NCBI GenBank assembly: GCA_946626535.1
Contig: CAMOUK010000003.1
Coordinates: 1-64,000 of the forward strand
Origin: an uncultured Caryophanales bacterium
GTDB taxonomy: Bacteria; Bacillota_I; Bacilli_A; Acholeplasmatales; Anaeroplasmataceae
Length of the DNA stretch: 64,000 nt
Direction of reading: 5' to 3'
Under the pieces are notes generated by a model. The model ran no database searches. It worked only from the letters and a program-made list of their open reading frames with translations, and was not told where the DNA came from. The position numbers and the translations under genes are program-made. This document shows positions 16,501 to 25,749 of the stretch, piece by piece. Within the stretch, counting starts at the first letter, position 1. The number at the start of each line of letters is the position of its first letter.

Positions 16501-19500
16501 TTCACATCAAATTATAATAAATCTGCAGTAGGTACATTAAATAATGCTATAAATAATGGTAAGATTATAGCTAAAGATACTAGTTTGACTGATGATAAGA
16601 CAACAAATACTGATTCTAGTTATCAATTTAAAACTGGATTACATATGTCAGGTGTTGTATCATGCAATATGTCAATGATTTCGAATACATTTAATCTGGG
16701 AAATGTTGAAGGTCTAATCATCGATAAGAGCAACATTAGATTAAGTGTTGGTGGAATTGTTACTTATCAAATTGGTAGATATGCAAGGATTTCAAACTCT
16801 GCAAATAACGGCACTATTAAAGCGATTAACTTTAGAGGTACTAATTGTTATATTAATGCTGGTGGCATCGCTGCAAGAAACGATAAGGCTCCACAAGGAG
16901 ATACTTATGCAGATAAAACTAGTTCAAAACAAATTATTGTATTTACAATTAATTATGGCGATGTAATGGCTTATTCATCAAAAACAACCGGTGCTATTAC
17001 ACCAACTCAATGGAGCGATGCATATGCAATTGCTAGCGGTATTTTAGGTACAGGTTTATGTAATATTGTAAACGTAGTAAATTATGGAAATATTTATGGT
17101 AGCCAACTTGCTGGTGGTATTATTGGATTTTGTCCATTTCAAACTTTCTCTGGCGAAGTTAATAGCGAAGCTAACTCTGTTAATATCGCCAATTGTATGA
17201 ATTATGCTAGGTCATTTGAACTTTTAAAAATGGTTTCAGTTGAAGGAAATGCTAAAGCAATTCAATTTGGAGAAGTATATAATTTGTCGTCATCAAGAAC
17301 AACAACCGATGTCTATACAGAAACTCCTTCTGCGGTTGATAATGCATACAATGGATGTATTATTGCTGTTATACGTTATAATAATTCAACTAATGCAAAG
17401 TACATTAAATTTAGATATTTACTAAGTTTCAGTCAAACGTCTGAAGCATTTAGAGTACAAGTTGAAGTTCCATCAGGAACCACAGGTCAGACTTCAACGA
17501 TGTATTCAACTAAACCAAATCAATCATATTTAAATAGCTCATTGGTATATACTCCACTAGATTCATCTAGTGATGCATATGGAAACATTGGTGTATTTAG
17601 TACTGATTTTTCATTTAGAAAAGCAATATTAGGTAATTCTGCATATGTTGATGTAGATACATATCCAACAGATGTATTCTTATCAGACTACTTCCAATTC
17701 GTAAGTTATTCAAAGATTAATCCTATTATCTTAGATAGAATTGGTTGGTCAACTATTTCATATAATAACGCAGCAGAAGAATTTGCTGAAAATTTAGATC
17801 AAGTTGTAAGCTTATTAAATGAATATAAGACTTCAAATTCTAAATTAAATAGCATAGCTACAAGTGCATTTAATACATCTACATGGATTCGAAATTGTAA
17901 TACTGATAACCTTATTTCAGTATTAACAGACATTTTAAATGCCCAAGATTTAGCTACATTGAAGTCATTAACAAATTATGTTTTCTTAACATCTACAAAT
18001 AAGAGTGTAATAACTAAGAATATGCGTGAAGAATTCGCAAATGTTGTTATTACAAAGATGAATAATTATAGTAATTTAAGAGATTTCTTAGATGCAATAA
18101 TGACTACAGATATCATTGCTAAAATTATTTCTTCAAGTGATAGTAATTATGATACTATCAAGAATTTAATAGAAACAGATATAGATAATTTATCTAATGA
18201 TGATTTAGAAACTGTTGCATATTTATATTATGATGTTTTAACAACAGCAAATACTTATGATTATATTTTCTCTGGAACGTATAATGAGCAATATCTAAAT
18301 GCTATCTCTGAAATGCTTGAAGAATTATTAGCCGGATTAAATGATAGTGTTTATCAAAGTATTCAATCAGAATTGGACTCAAGTGCAATTTCAACCACAT
18401 ATAAATATAAATTAGCTGTTGATAGCTTAACGGCTGCTCAAAAGAGAACTTTATATAATAATATTATTAATGATTTAGGTTCTGGTACAAATTCTGTAGT
18501 AACTACAGTAAGAACAGCACTTCATGATTTCTTGGGTGTAATCGATACATCTACATATACTGAAACAGCTGATACTACAGTTGTTAATGCATTTAGTAAT
18601 AGTATCACTACAAATGCTGAGTATGTATCATTATGGAATACTATTAAGAACGATACTAATGTAACTAATTGGTTGGCAAGCTATTTTGCAGCAAATAATA
18701 TGTATGTTAAGGATGCTAATACTGGTATTACTCATGTTGGCATTCTAGATAAAGCTACAGAATATAGAAATACTTATCAAACAAATGATACTCCATCAAA
18801 TTATGTTTGGACTTATGATTCATCAACAGGTTTGAGTTCCACAACTCAAGCCGTAAACAGTTTTGGCATTGGTAAATTCTGGACTAACCAAGATTATAGT
18901 GGAATAGATAATTTGGGTAGTTGGAATGCTAGACCTCAAATGACAAGGTTCATTTATACTCCTGATGAGTGGGTAACAGATGGATCAACTCAATATACAT
19001 ATACGTATTATTATAGGGATAATAATAGATTTAGAACAAGAAATTATAGTTCTACGCCGAAAACTTATTATTATGGACCATATTTGACTAGTACAGTTAA
19101 TTCTGATTATTCTGGTCAAATGTGGAATTATACAAGCACAGAAGGAGCTAATGCCGTAGGTAGAAACGTAACACTAAATTCAGGCGCAAGTGGTTCAGTT
19201 ACAATGTATGTTCCGTTCTTTATGGGATTAGATGAATCATTTGTTAATAGTAAAATCGCAGAAACTACATTTGGATCATCAACAACAGTTGGTGTAGGTA
19301 CATCTTGGCCATATGTTTGGAACACAATTGGTAATACTGGTCAATCAACTCAATGGGTTTCAAAAGATATTATGACAACGGTTCCAACAGACTCTGTTTA
19401 TTTACAAAAAGTTGATAGTGTAAGCCCTAAAAACGGATCTATATCTACTAAATATAACTTTAATTATGATTTAATGCCTTTTTTATCATATGATCAACTA

Positions 19501-22500
19501 AGTGTTATGTATTATAGCAATAGAAATAATAATACTTATTTGACATATGTTAATACAAATAATAATGATATGGATAAGTCTACATTATTATATGGTTATA
19601 ATACTGCATCAATTATTACTGGTATATATGCAATGTTTGACCAATGGGGTAATAATGGATTATTCTATACATGTAAGTCAGATTATAATAGATATGGAGT
19701 CGTTACCTCTCAATACATTGACTATACAATTAATGATTTAGTTAATCTTGATGGTGTATTTACTAAAGGAAATCGTGTATCAGGTAATGTCACATCAGAT
19801 GATGAAGTTGCAATAATTAAGAGAGTTGTTCAATTGATGCAAAATAATACTGTAAATGGCATATCTGGTAAGAGTGTAATAATGACAGCTATTGGTGACA
19901 TTGTTAAGAATGAAATTAATACATCTAACAATGCATTTGTTCAAAAATACTTTAACGCTTTAGCAAATGATACTAATTACATTAATGCATTAGTAGGTAA
20001 GATTCCATATGTATCATCAAGTTATCCAGTTACAATTGATATTACTGCTGGTGGTACACGATATAGAACTATTCAAAATTATTTGAATTATTTATATAAT
20101 CAAATTGATTTAACCGCTATACAAGAAATAACCGCAAATAGCTTAGGTAGTCCATCGAACTTCAAAAAGGTAGTTTCATATATGTTAGATCCTAAATATG
20201 GATATTATTCATATATAGATTCCTTATCATCCGGTTCGAACACTTACTATCAGTGGTTTGATAATGTATATTCTGGAACTGGCAATTATACATCTGCTCA
20301 ATTAGCATCTATTATTTCTTTAATAGAGACAAATATTAATGTTACATATGAAGATTCAGATATGTCCACAATGTTAACTAACAATGGTTATAATGGTACT
20401 AATATTTTAGCTACATTCAAATCATATGAGACTTTTAAGACATATTATTATAAGTATATTTCATATTATCAATGGTTTGAAAAATCTGGTGTATTTAGCA
20501 GCAATTATTCATTAAGTGATTTATCATTGTTTATTACATATCTAGAAGCAAATATTAATTCAAGTTCACTTGCAACTGATATTGCTGGTGTTAATGACGC
20601 TGATATTTCAACTATAGTTAACGCTAAATTACCTGATACATATGATGCATCTGGTAGAACAGCCGGAGATATGACTATTGGTGATAATTTCTATGCTGTT
20701 AATTACTATGATTCTTATATATCAGGTAATTATGTAACGCCAGTTAATGCGGCAATTACTACAAATGAGGTTTCAGGGGCCACAATTAATTTGGCTGCTG
20801 GCCATACTGCATTTAACGTAATGGCTAAAGGTAATGGTTCAATTACAGCAAATGGAGTAACGCAAAACGTTACTTCAACCTTGACAGATTATACTTTTAC
20901 ACTTGATTATAGTACGGCAACTACAATAACAGTTACTCCAGGAGTATATCTATATGTAATAGGTTATGATAATGATTCAAACTATTCTTATAGTATGAAT
21001 AGTTTATATAATCAAATCGTTGCTGCTGATATCACATATGCAACAACTAATAATGTTTTTAGCTTGACATCTAATTCAGTTACTAACTACTTGATAGAGG
21101 ATGTTTTATCTAGCCAAGGTGTTAGATATAGATTAAATGTTGGCAATATAACTTCACTTACAAGTGGTTATTCAGATGCTCATTTTACTATTACAAATGC
21201 TGTAAGTTTGACAAATTCATCAGCTACAATATGTGGAAACACATATAGTAAAGCACTAAGTGTTGCAAGCTCTGGTAGTCCTTTACAAATAACTACAACT
21301 ACTGCAGGTAATTATTTGTATTTAATGGGTAATACAGATGACTGGTTAATGATAACAGATCCTAATGGCGATGTTCTGTATTATCAAAGCAATAGTAATA
21401 ATGGCAATAATTTCTATTCAATATATCTTCCTACCGCAGGAACATATACAATTAAGAGTTATGATTCTACAATTACTATTTATGATATGTATTTAGTGAA
21501 TAAAAATATTACACCAACAATTGGAGCTCAATATTTGAATTTTGCTGCTAAAGGTACTCAAATAATTAATGAATTTGGTACATATTCAGATTTCTTGAAA
21601 TATCGTACAAGATATAATTTATTTGAAACAGTTGGTGTTTCTTCTTTAACAAAGAAATACGCAAGTGTAATTGATTTGTTATACGCAACAAAAGCAACTG
21701 ACATGGCTTTATACTTAAAGATGTCAGATGCACAAGTGGCTGAATTATTTAAGAAACTTTATAGTAATTCAGACGATTACTTAAGAGCAAGTGTTTTAGA
21801 TAGTTCAAACACATATATAACTAAAGAAATGCTTGTTACAGAGTTAATGGCATTATGTAATACTGATTCTAATTTTATTTACGATATTTTCAGTCAGTTG
21901 AATTTAAGTTCTATTAGTGGATCATCATGGTCTAACTATCCATGGGCTCTTAAATTAATGGCTGCTTATGTTGGAACAGACTTTATGAATAATCTACGGT
22001 CATCATCTATGACATCATCAAAGATGTATACTATTTTAGAAGATGTAGAAACTCATACTGGCTTTACTGATACTAATTATATTGATAGTGATACTTCAAT
22101 TAATGGATCTAAGTTCCAAAAATTAATGATTGCTTTAGGAATTGATACATCAACTTCAGGTTATGGTATTTATGCTTTAGCTTCAAGTAAAGGTATTCAA
22201 AATGGTACATTCATTCCAGATAACGTAATGTTACCAGACTTAGATGCACCTTATAATAGATTAGCAAATTCAACAATTATTACATTAAGTAATGAATTTG
22301 AGGCTGTTACTCTTACAGAAGCCACATATGAGGTTGGTAAGTATTATGTAAATAATTCATCAGTATACGAATTATCTTATGATGCTTATAGTTCAACTAA
22401 GACATATTATAAGGTTAAGAATTCATCTTCATGGAGAGATTTAACAGGTTCATCAACTTCCTCAAATTATGATGTAAGCAATCATAATTCTGTTAACTAT

Positions 22501-25500
22501 CATGTAAGAGAAGAAATGAAGCAATTAATTAAATCAATTTCAACTACAGTGTTCGAATTAGATTTAGCTTATACAAATGCTGTAACAATATATTCAGCAC
22601 CAAGTCAAATTGATTTAGATAATCATATTATTACTTACTATGTAAATACAACTTATTTCACTGTTTTGAATAGTGCAAGCAGGACAAGTATTAATTTGGC
22701 TAGATATTCTGTTGCTGATTCTGCAACATTTAAAACAAATGCTAATAATACTACATCAATTAATATCTCAGGTAAGGTATTAAACGGTGCAACAGTTGCT
22801 ACAAGTACAACATTAACAGTTGCTGATGCATTTACAGTTACTGCCGAAGATACTACAATATCAGCTAAATATACTATAGTATTTGTTAAGCAAACTGCTA
22901 CAAATAGTATGACAATTAAGAGTATTAATGGTGATACTTCAGCAGTTCAAATTCCATATAATGGAGGTACTGTTGTAATAGATGTTACTACAAATCTTCC
23001 TGATGGAGCAGATTTGTCAAATTATTTCTATATTAATACAAGTAATTCTAATTCTAATACATATGCTGAAGGTGTTTATTGGGATTATAATACTAGTGCT
23101 TATAATAACTGCATAGTAAGTGGTGGTAAAGCTACTATTACTATTGATGTTTATAACAATATGCCACAGGGAATGAAATATTTCTGTTTGAAGTACTTTA
23201 CAGCAGCAGCTGTAACATGTACAGCTAATAAGGTTGCTAATACACAGGCTGTAATTACTTCATTTGGTTATAATGGTACTGATTTAACATCAACTATAAC
23301 TGGAAATAGTAAATCAGCAACATCAACTGTAAGTTTTGGTAGAGCATTTAATTATTCAGAATTAACAGATTATACTAGTGATGATTTCTATTTATACAAG
23401 TTTGGAATTTCTTCTAATGCGACTGTTGTTATTACAGCTACATATTCAGAAATTTCTGGCGGAAATGGTAGAATTCAATATCATGTTACATACGCTGTTA
23501 CTTCAGAAGATGGAAACACAACAAATACATATCATCATTACATTAACGAAAGTGATTACTTCACTAATGGAGCAGTATATGGTTACCTATATAAAGAAGG
23601 TTATGAACAAACTGATTCTGGTGTTGTAGGTGATAGTGATTATGATGATGGTATTTATAAGACAGAATTTAAGTTTGGTTCAGAAACTTTAAGCGGTGAT
23701 TTATCATCATTAGTTTATGACAACACTCAAGATAATTATGTTGCTGTTTACTTCAACAGAGGAGAAGAACCTCAGTATCGTATTAGATATGTATTAGATA
23801 ATTTCTATATTACATCTAATAATTTCACACATAACAATAATGGTTCTTCAATTATTGATTCATATGCCGGTTTAACTCTTACAGTTACAGATTCTCAAGA
23901 TCCAAACACATATAAATTTGTATATACATATACAAATACAGGTACATGGAGTGGTGATGTTACATATACACGTACTTATGATTTCCCTGCAGTATATGTT
24001 GTTAAGGATTTCTCATTAGATGCTTTATTATCTAGATTGACTTTCTTAAGTGAATCTATGACATTAAGTACAACAGCTACAGTAATGCTTCCTACAGTTC
24101 CACTAATTCCATCACGTGTTGATGGTGCAACATATGATGCTGGTGTTAGAGTTTATAGCGAAGTAGCTGCATTAAGAAATGATATAGTTATCAATAATAC
24201 ATCAATCGTATATAATAATGATTCAGATGCAAAATCAATATCTGATTATTATGCAATTGGTACTGTATCTAACTCAGATTTGACATATTATTCTCCAACA
24301 TTTGGTATTGATCAATATGCACAAATCTATAAGTACACAACTGCTAGAAAGCTAGCAGATTATGGCAAAGCTACTTTGACTGATAAAACAGTCTTAGAAG
24401 ATAGAAGTACAATGTATTTATATGTACCTTTCGAGTACACAACTACTAAAGGCACTAACTCAGAAACATTGCTTGTAGAACTAGATTCTTCAGGAAATTG
24501 GATTAAAGTTTGGAATCAAGCAAACAAAAAGACATCAGATTTGTCACTTGTTTACACACTTGATACTCCAATGTCTACAGCTCATGCTACTAAGCTTGGT
24601 ATTTCATTCACATATAATGGATATAATTATTCATTATCAAGCCTTGCAGGCTCTTCTAGCGAAGAAAATGAATCATTATTCATGGATTACATTGGAAACC
24701 CTGCAGAAGGCCATTTCTGGTATGTAGATTACGTAGTATTCTCAGAATATAATCTTAATAAGGGTTATATCGAAGGTAATGTAAGATACTATCATATTTC
24801 TATCATTGATGCTACAAATACAATTTATTTCGATGTTTCATTATATGCTATTCAATCATTAGATATGTCAAATATTTATTTGACAATAGCAGAAAATGTA
24901 TATAATTCTAGCAACGAAATTGAAAGTCTTGTTACTAGACAAATAAGTGCATATGCAGTTGAACAATATGCATATACACCAGTTGAACTAGATAGCTCAA
25001 CATATTCACCAGATACTTATTATATTCTAGTTGATGATGTATATGTCTTATCAGGGGATGAATTCAACTCTACTATGACATATTATCAAAAAGGTGAATT
25101 AAGCACGAATAGCTCATATTTAAAGGCTAAATCAGTTACAGCTCAAACATTTGGTAATACTACTTATTATACTTATGATCAAACAACTTCAACATATACT
25201 GTTGCAAGTAGTTATTCTCAATTTGAGACATACTACTATAAAGCACCATATTATGGAATGGTTGAATATAAATTGAAGTTTAATTTACAAGTTTTACCTA
25301 AAGGATATTTCTATTTCTATATCGATGTTCCTACAGGCTATGAAGCTTATTGTGTAACAGATATGGAAAACCAATTAGGTGTTGGTACAACAGCTGCCAT
25401 AAGAGCTTTAGATGCAAGAGAAGTAGGTTCATTCTTACCATATACATCTATCATTACTCAAACAGTAAAATTGGATGTAATGATAAAAGAAGGAACAGAT

Positions 25501-25596
25501 GATAATTCTAGTGCATGGGCAGTATCAACTTCAGATTTATATACTAAGCAAATAGAATATTTATCAGATGGTTGGGAAGAGTTATATTCTGATTAA
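13552..25596 (+). CDS. Giant surface protein with GLUG-type beta-helix (4014 residues)
   Basis: ATG 13552 is chosen because GAGG (13541-13544) lies 7 bases upstream; the in-frame GTG at 13546 is too close. A single N-terminal hydrophobic segment (about 11-33) is either a signal peptide or an anchor. Residues ~140-1200 hold many GLUG-type units (GIANLVGKNTGTIENVYY, VGGIVTYQIGRYARISNSAN), which form a right-handed beta-helix typical of adhesins. An alpha-helical stretch follows (~1400-1660), then alternating beta and helical regions, including two copies of YYQWF...I..ieaNIN at residues 2232 and 2305. The last ~1200 residues carry three Tyr-Tyr modules (nt ~22306-22430, 24970-25100, 25126-25254). 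No LPXTG or C-terminal anchor is present. Composition is poor in Cys and rich in Ser, Thr, Asn and Tyr. It is the last gene of the c-di-GMP riboswitch operon; an adhesin or matrix protein is the best guess. Confidence 0.88.
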   Translation: MDSKKIKNKNFIFIWLFAVILVVLSVTTIVATVNRPSDNAGIKEGFVKNTSYYNSNQAHIDAYSLPVNSTDIPMTTARNMTSFPDDSVITISSARELYYFSAACNGANKDVFLSSGRHYKLLCNIDYRDETEYDFIPIAYDKDDVFAGTFDGQGYDISNLLFVMISDTASSIPTDDIQYYGMFCSNSGTIKNLGVLQSTIRINKVISLLSQSGGIANLVGKNTGTIENVYYKDLRSTKDEEIGLAAWGGYNFAGLVYSNSGTVRNSYIAVSNIVNYTITDYNEIAEAIQKNTGTVQNVYFFDDSIQSCTATEIIYKNNLYDANTYTSAQPLVGIYAANKNALNTNFESITGWYVPNSYEFLSTYLTIAMDTPLPRGIDVSTSKLVLNGTEYTTYDASGKAALTSIVEGDAVEVSATLTIASTSDFIYMFELMNIDNHFAATAITYQITNDIDLVNIPSSAYAYKYVIGSKITGTATGSIKPHLLNGTTSLYPVIYNFDLLSADRKVVTAGVDAYGLFPYVSGEVSNLNIIPTTSSASFDLKNIDLSSSNYKAIGGACGYVEKGVINNVNTYLNVVHTQGDIGEFYLGGIVGLLGGEGELLNSTSAGSIDLSNVSITPKASSSFTGGIAVGGAVGYMTETYAGIEKVLSGVTVSVKPNANTSYMIGGVVGAGYTRDANELENLGSISVGTSSVTPTYNSLYVAGIIGRHLGVTKQVNSFTNQGTINVYTYPSATLSMVAGISNADILTTNIANTGLKASNQKSNAGVYEYWASSMANMALVNILNTGDLDSLNYTNGINVNSKNGFVSQLSGVYNLNYSYKYTGSSSKVQAALGTQTIDMAKVYEYAGVVNVLNGTTEAAKNYAVNLESVYNLQNFEFSVSQAVDKSSVVMIYTGVVKGSYINYKDVRNEGNMIFNATSNITAKLYKICGVFLEVSSNYMADTIYNGGDIRYNLSSTITGPMTISGIAYSNEAADASFYDDKNPFTSNYNKSAVGTLNNAINNGKIIAKDTSLTDDKTTNTDSSYQFKTGLHMSGVVSCNMSMISNTFNLGNVEGLIIDKSNIRLSVGGIVTYQIGRYARISNSANNGTIKAINFRGTNCYINAGGIAARNDKAPQGDTYADKTSSKQIIVFTINYGDVMAYSSKTTGAITPTQWSDAYAIASGILGTGLCNIVNVVNYGNIYGSQLAGGIIGFCPFQTFSGEVNSEANSVNIANCMNYARSFELLKMVSVEGNAKAIQFGEVYNLSSSRTTTDVYTETPSAVDNAYNGCIIAVIRYNNSTNAKYIKFRYLLSFSQTSEAFRVQVEVPSGTTGQTSTMYSTKPNQSYLNSSLVYTPLDSSSDAYGNIGVFSTDFSFRKAILGNSAYVDVDTYPTDVFLSDYFQFVSYSKINPIILDRIGWSTISYNNAAEEFAENLDQVVSLLNEYKTSNSKLNSIATSAFNTSTWIRNCNTDNLISVLTDILNAQDLATLKSLTNYVFLTSTNKSVITKNMREEFANVVITKMNNYSNLRDFLDAIMTTDIIAKIISSSDSNYDTIKNLIETDIDNLSNDDLETVAYLYYDVLTTANTYDYIFSGTYNEQYLNAISEMLEELLAGLNDSVYQSIQSELDSSAISTTYKYKLAVDSLTAAQKRTLYNNIINDLGSGTNSVVTTVRTALHDFLGVIDTSTYTETADTTVVNAFSNSITTNAEYVSLWNTIKNDTNVTNWLASYFAANNMYVKDANTGITHVGILDKATEYRNTYQTNDTPSNYVWTYDSSTGLSSTTQAVNSFGIGKFWTNQDYSGIDNLGSWNARPQMTRFIYTPDEWVTDGSTQYTYTYYYRDNNRFRTRNYSSTPKTYYYGPYLTSTVNSDYSGQMWNYTSTEGANAVGRNVTLNSGASGSVTMYVPFFMGLDESFVNSKIAETTFGSSTTVGVGTSWPYVWNTIGNTGQSTQWVSKDIMTTVPTDSVYLQKVDSVSPKNGSISTKYNFNYDLMPFLSYDQLSVMYYSNRNNNTYLTYVNTNNNDMDKSTLLYGYNTASIITGIYAMFDQWGNNGLFYTCKSDYNRYGVVTSQYIDYTINDLVNLDGVFTKGNRVSGNVTSDDEVAIIKRVVQLMQNNTVNGISGKSVIMTAIGDIVKNEINTSNNAFVQKYFNALANDTNYINALVGKIPYVSSSYPVTIDITAGGTRYRTIQNYLNYLYNQIDLTAIQEITANSLGSPSNFKKVVSYMLDPKYGYYSYIDSLSSGSNTYYQWFDNVYSGTGNYTSAQLASIISLIETNINVTYEDSDMSTMLTNNGYNGTNILATFKSYETFKTYYYKYISYYQWFEKSGVFSSNYSLSDLSLFITYLEANINSSSLATDIAGVNDADISTIVNAKLPDTYDASGRTAGDMTIGDNFYAVNYYDSYISGNYVTPVNAAITTNEVSGATINLAAGHTAFNVMAKGNGSITANGVTQNVTSTLTDYTFTLDYSTATTITVTPGVYLYVIGYDNDSNYSYSMNSLYNQIVAADITYATTNNVFSLTSNSVTNYLIEDVLSSQGVRYRLNVGNITSLTSGYSDAHFTITNAVSLTNSSATICGNTYSKALSVASSGSPLQITTTTAGNYLYLMGNTDDWLMITDPNGDVLYYQSNSNNGNNFYSIYLPTAGTYTIKSYDSTITIYDMYLVNKNITPTIGAQYLNFAAKGTQIINEFGTYSDFLKYRTRYNLFETVGVSSLTKKYASVIDLLYATKATDMALYLKMSDAQVAELFKKLYSNSDDYLRASVLDSSNTYITKEMLVTELMALCNTDSNFIYDIFSQLNLSSISGSSWSNYPWALKLMAAYVGTDFMNNLRSSSMTSSKMYTILEDVETHTGFTDTNYIDSDTSINGSKFQKLMIALGIDTSTSGYGIYALASSKGIQNGTFIPDNVMLPDLDAPYNRLANSTIITLSNEFEAVTLTEATYEVGKYYVNNSSVYELSYDAYSSTKTYYKVKNSSSWRDLTGSSTSSNYDVSNHNSVNYHVREEMKQLIKSISTTVFELDLAYTNAVTIYSAPSQIDLDNHIITYYVNTTYFTVLNSASRTSINLARYSVADSATFKTNANNTTSINISGKVLNGATVATSTTLTVADAFTVTAEDTTISAKYTIVFVKQTATNSMTIKSINGDTSAVQIPYNGGTVVIDVTTNLPDGADLSNYFYINTSNSNSNTYAEGVYWDYNTSAYNNCIVSGGKATITIDVYNNMPQGMKYFCLKYFTAAAVTCTANKVANTQAVITSFGYNGTDLTSTITGNSKSATSTVSFGRAFNYSELTDYTSDDFYLYKFGISSNATVVITATYSEISGGNGRIQYHVTYAVTSEDGNTTNTYHHYINESDYFTNGAVYGYLYKEGYEQTDSGVVGDSDYDDGIYKTEFKFGSETLSGDLSSLVYDNTQDNYVAVYFNRGEEPQYRIRYVLDNFYITSNNFTHNNNGSSIIDSYAGLTLTVTDSQDPNTYKFVYTYTNTGTWSGDVTYTRTYDFPAVYVVKDFSLDALLSRLTFLSESMTLSTTATVMLPTVPLIPSRVDGATYDAGVRVYSEVAALRNDIVINNTSIVYNNDSDAKSISDYYAIGTVSNSDLTYYSPTFGIDQYAQIYKYTTARKLADYGKATLTDKTVLEDRSTMYLYVPFEYTTTKGTNSETLLVELDSSGNWIKVWNQANKKTSDLSLVYTLDTPMSTAHATKLGISFTYNGYNYSLSSLAGSSSEENESLFMDYIGNPAEGHFWYVDYVVFSEYNLNKGYIEGNVRYYHISIIDATNTIYFDVSLYAIQSLDMSNIYLTIAENVYNSSNEIESLVTRQISAYAVEQYAYTPVELDSSTYSPDTYYILVDDVYVLSGDEFNSTMTYYQKGELSTNSSYLKAKSVTAQTFGNTTYYTYDQTTSTYTVASSYSQFETYYYKAPYYGMVEYKLKFNLQVLPKGYFYFYIDVPTGYEAYCVTDMENQLGVGTTAAIRALDAREVGSFLPYTSIITQTVKLDVMIKEGTDDNSSAWAVSTSDLYTKQIEYLSDGWEELYSD

Positions 25597-25608
25597 GTAG
25601 ATAATATT

Positions 25609-25641
25609 AGTAGGTCAATCATGTGATTGACCTACTTTTTA
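25609..25641 (+). terminator. Terminator of the giant surface operon
   Basis: Thirteen-base arms AGTAGGTCAATCA (25609-25621) and TGATTGACCTACT (25624-25636), followed by TTTT. Confidence 0.88.
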
Positions 25642-25650
25642 TATGGACAA

Positions 25651-25706
25651 AATAAAAAGAGATACTTTTTCACTAATGTATAGTGCTTTTAGTATCTCTC
25701 TTTTTT
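25651..25706. terminator. Bidirectional terminator between the two giant genes
   Basis: AGAGATACT (25658-25666) pairs with AGTATCTCT (25691-25699), with a smaller inner hairpin CACTA/TAGTG. It has an A-run on the left and a T-run on the right, so it mainly ends the minus-strand lipoprotein transcript and backs up the plus-strand one. Confidence 0.75.
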
Positions 25707-25749
25707 ACGTTATTTAGTCTGAATATTTCTATCTAAAATGAATGTATAT

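Noticed and set aside
10368..25596. Sortase-anchored adhesin operon
   Set aside because: None of the four proteins has an LPXTG-like motif with a C-terminal membrane segment, and no sortase gene is near.
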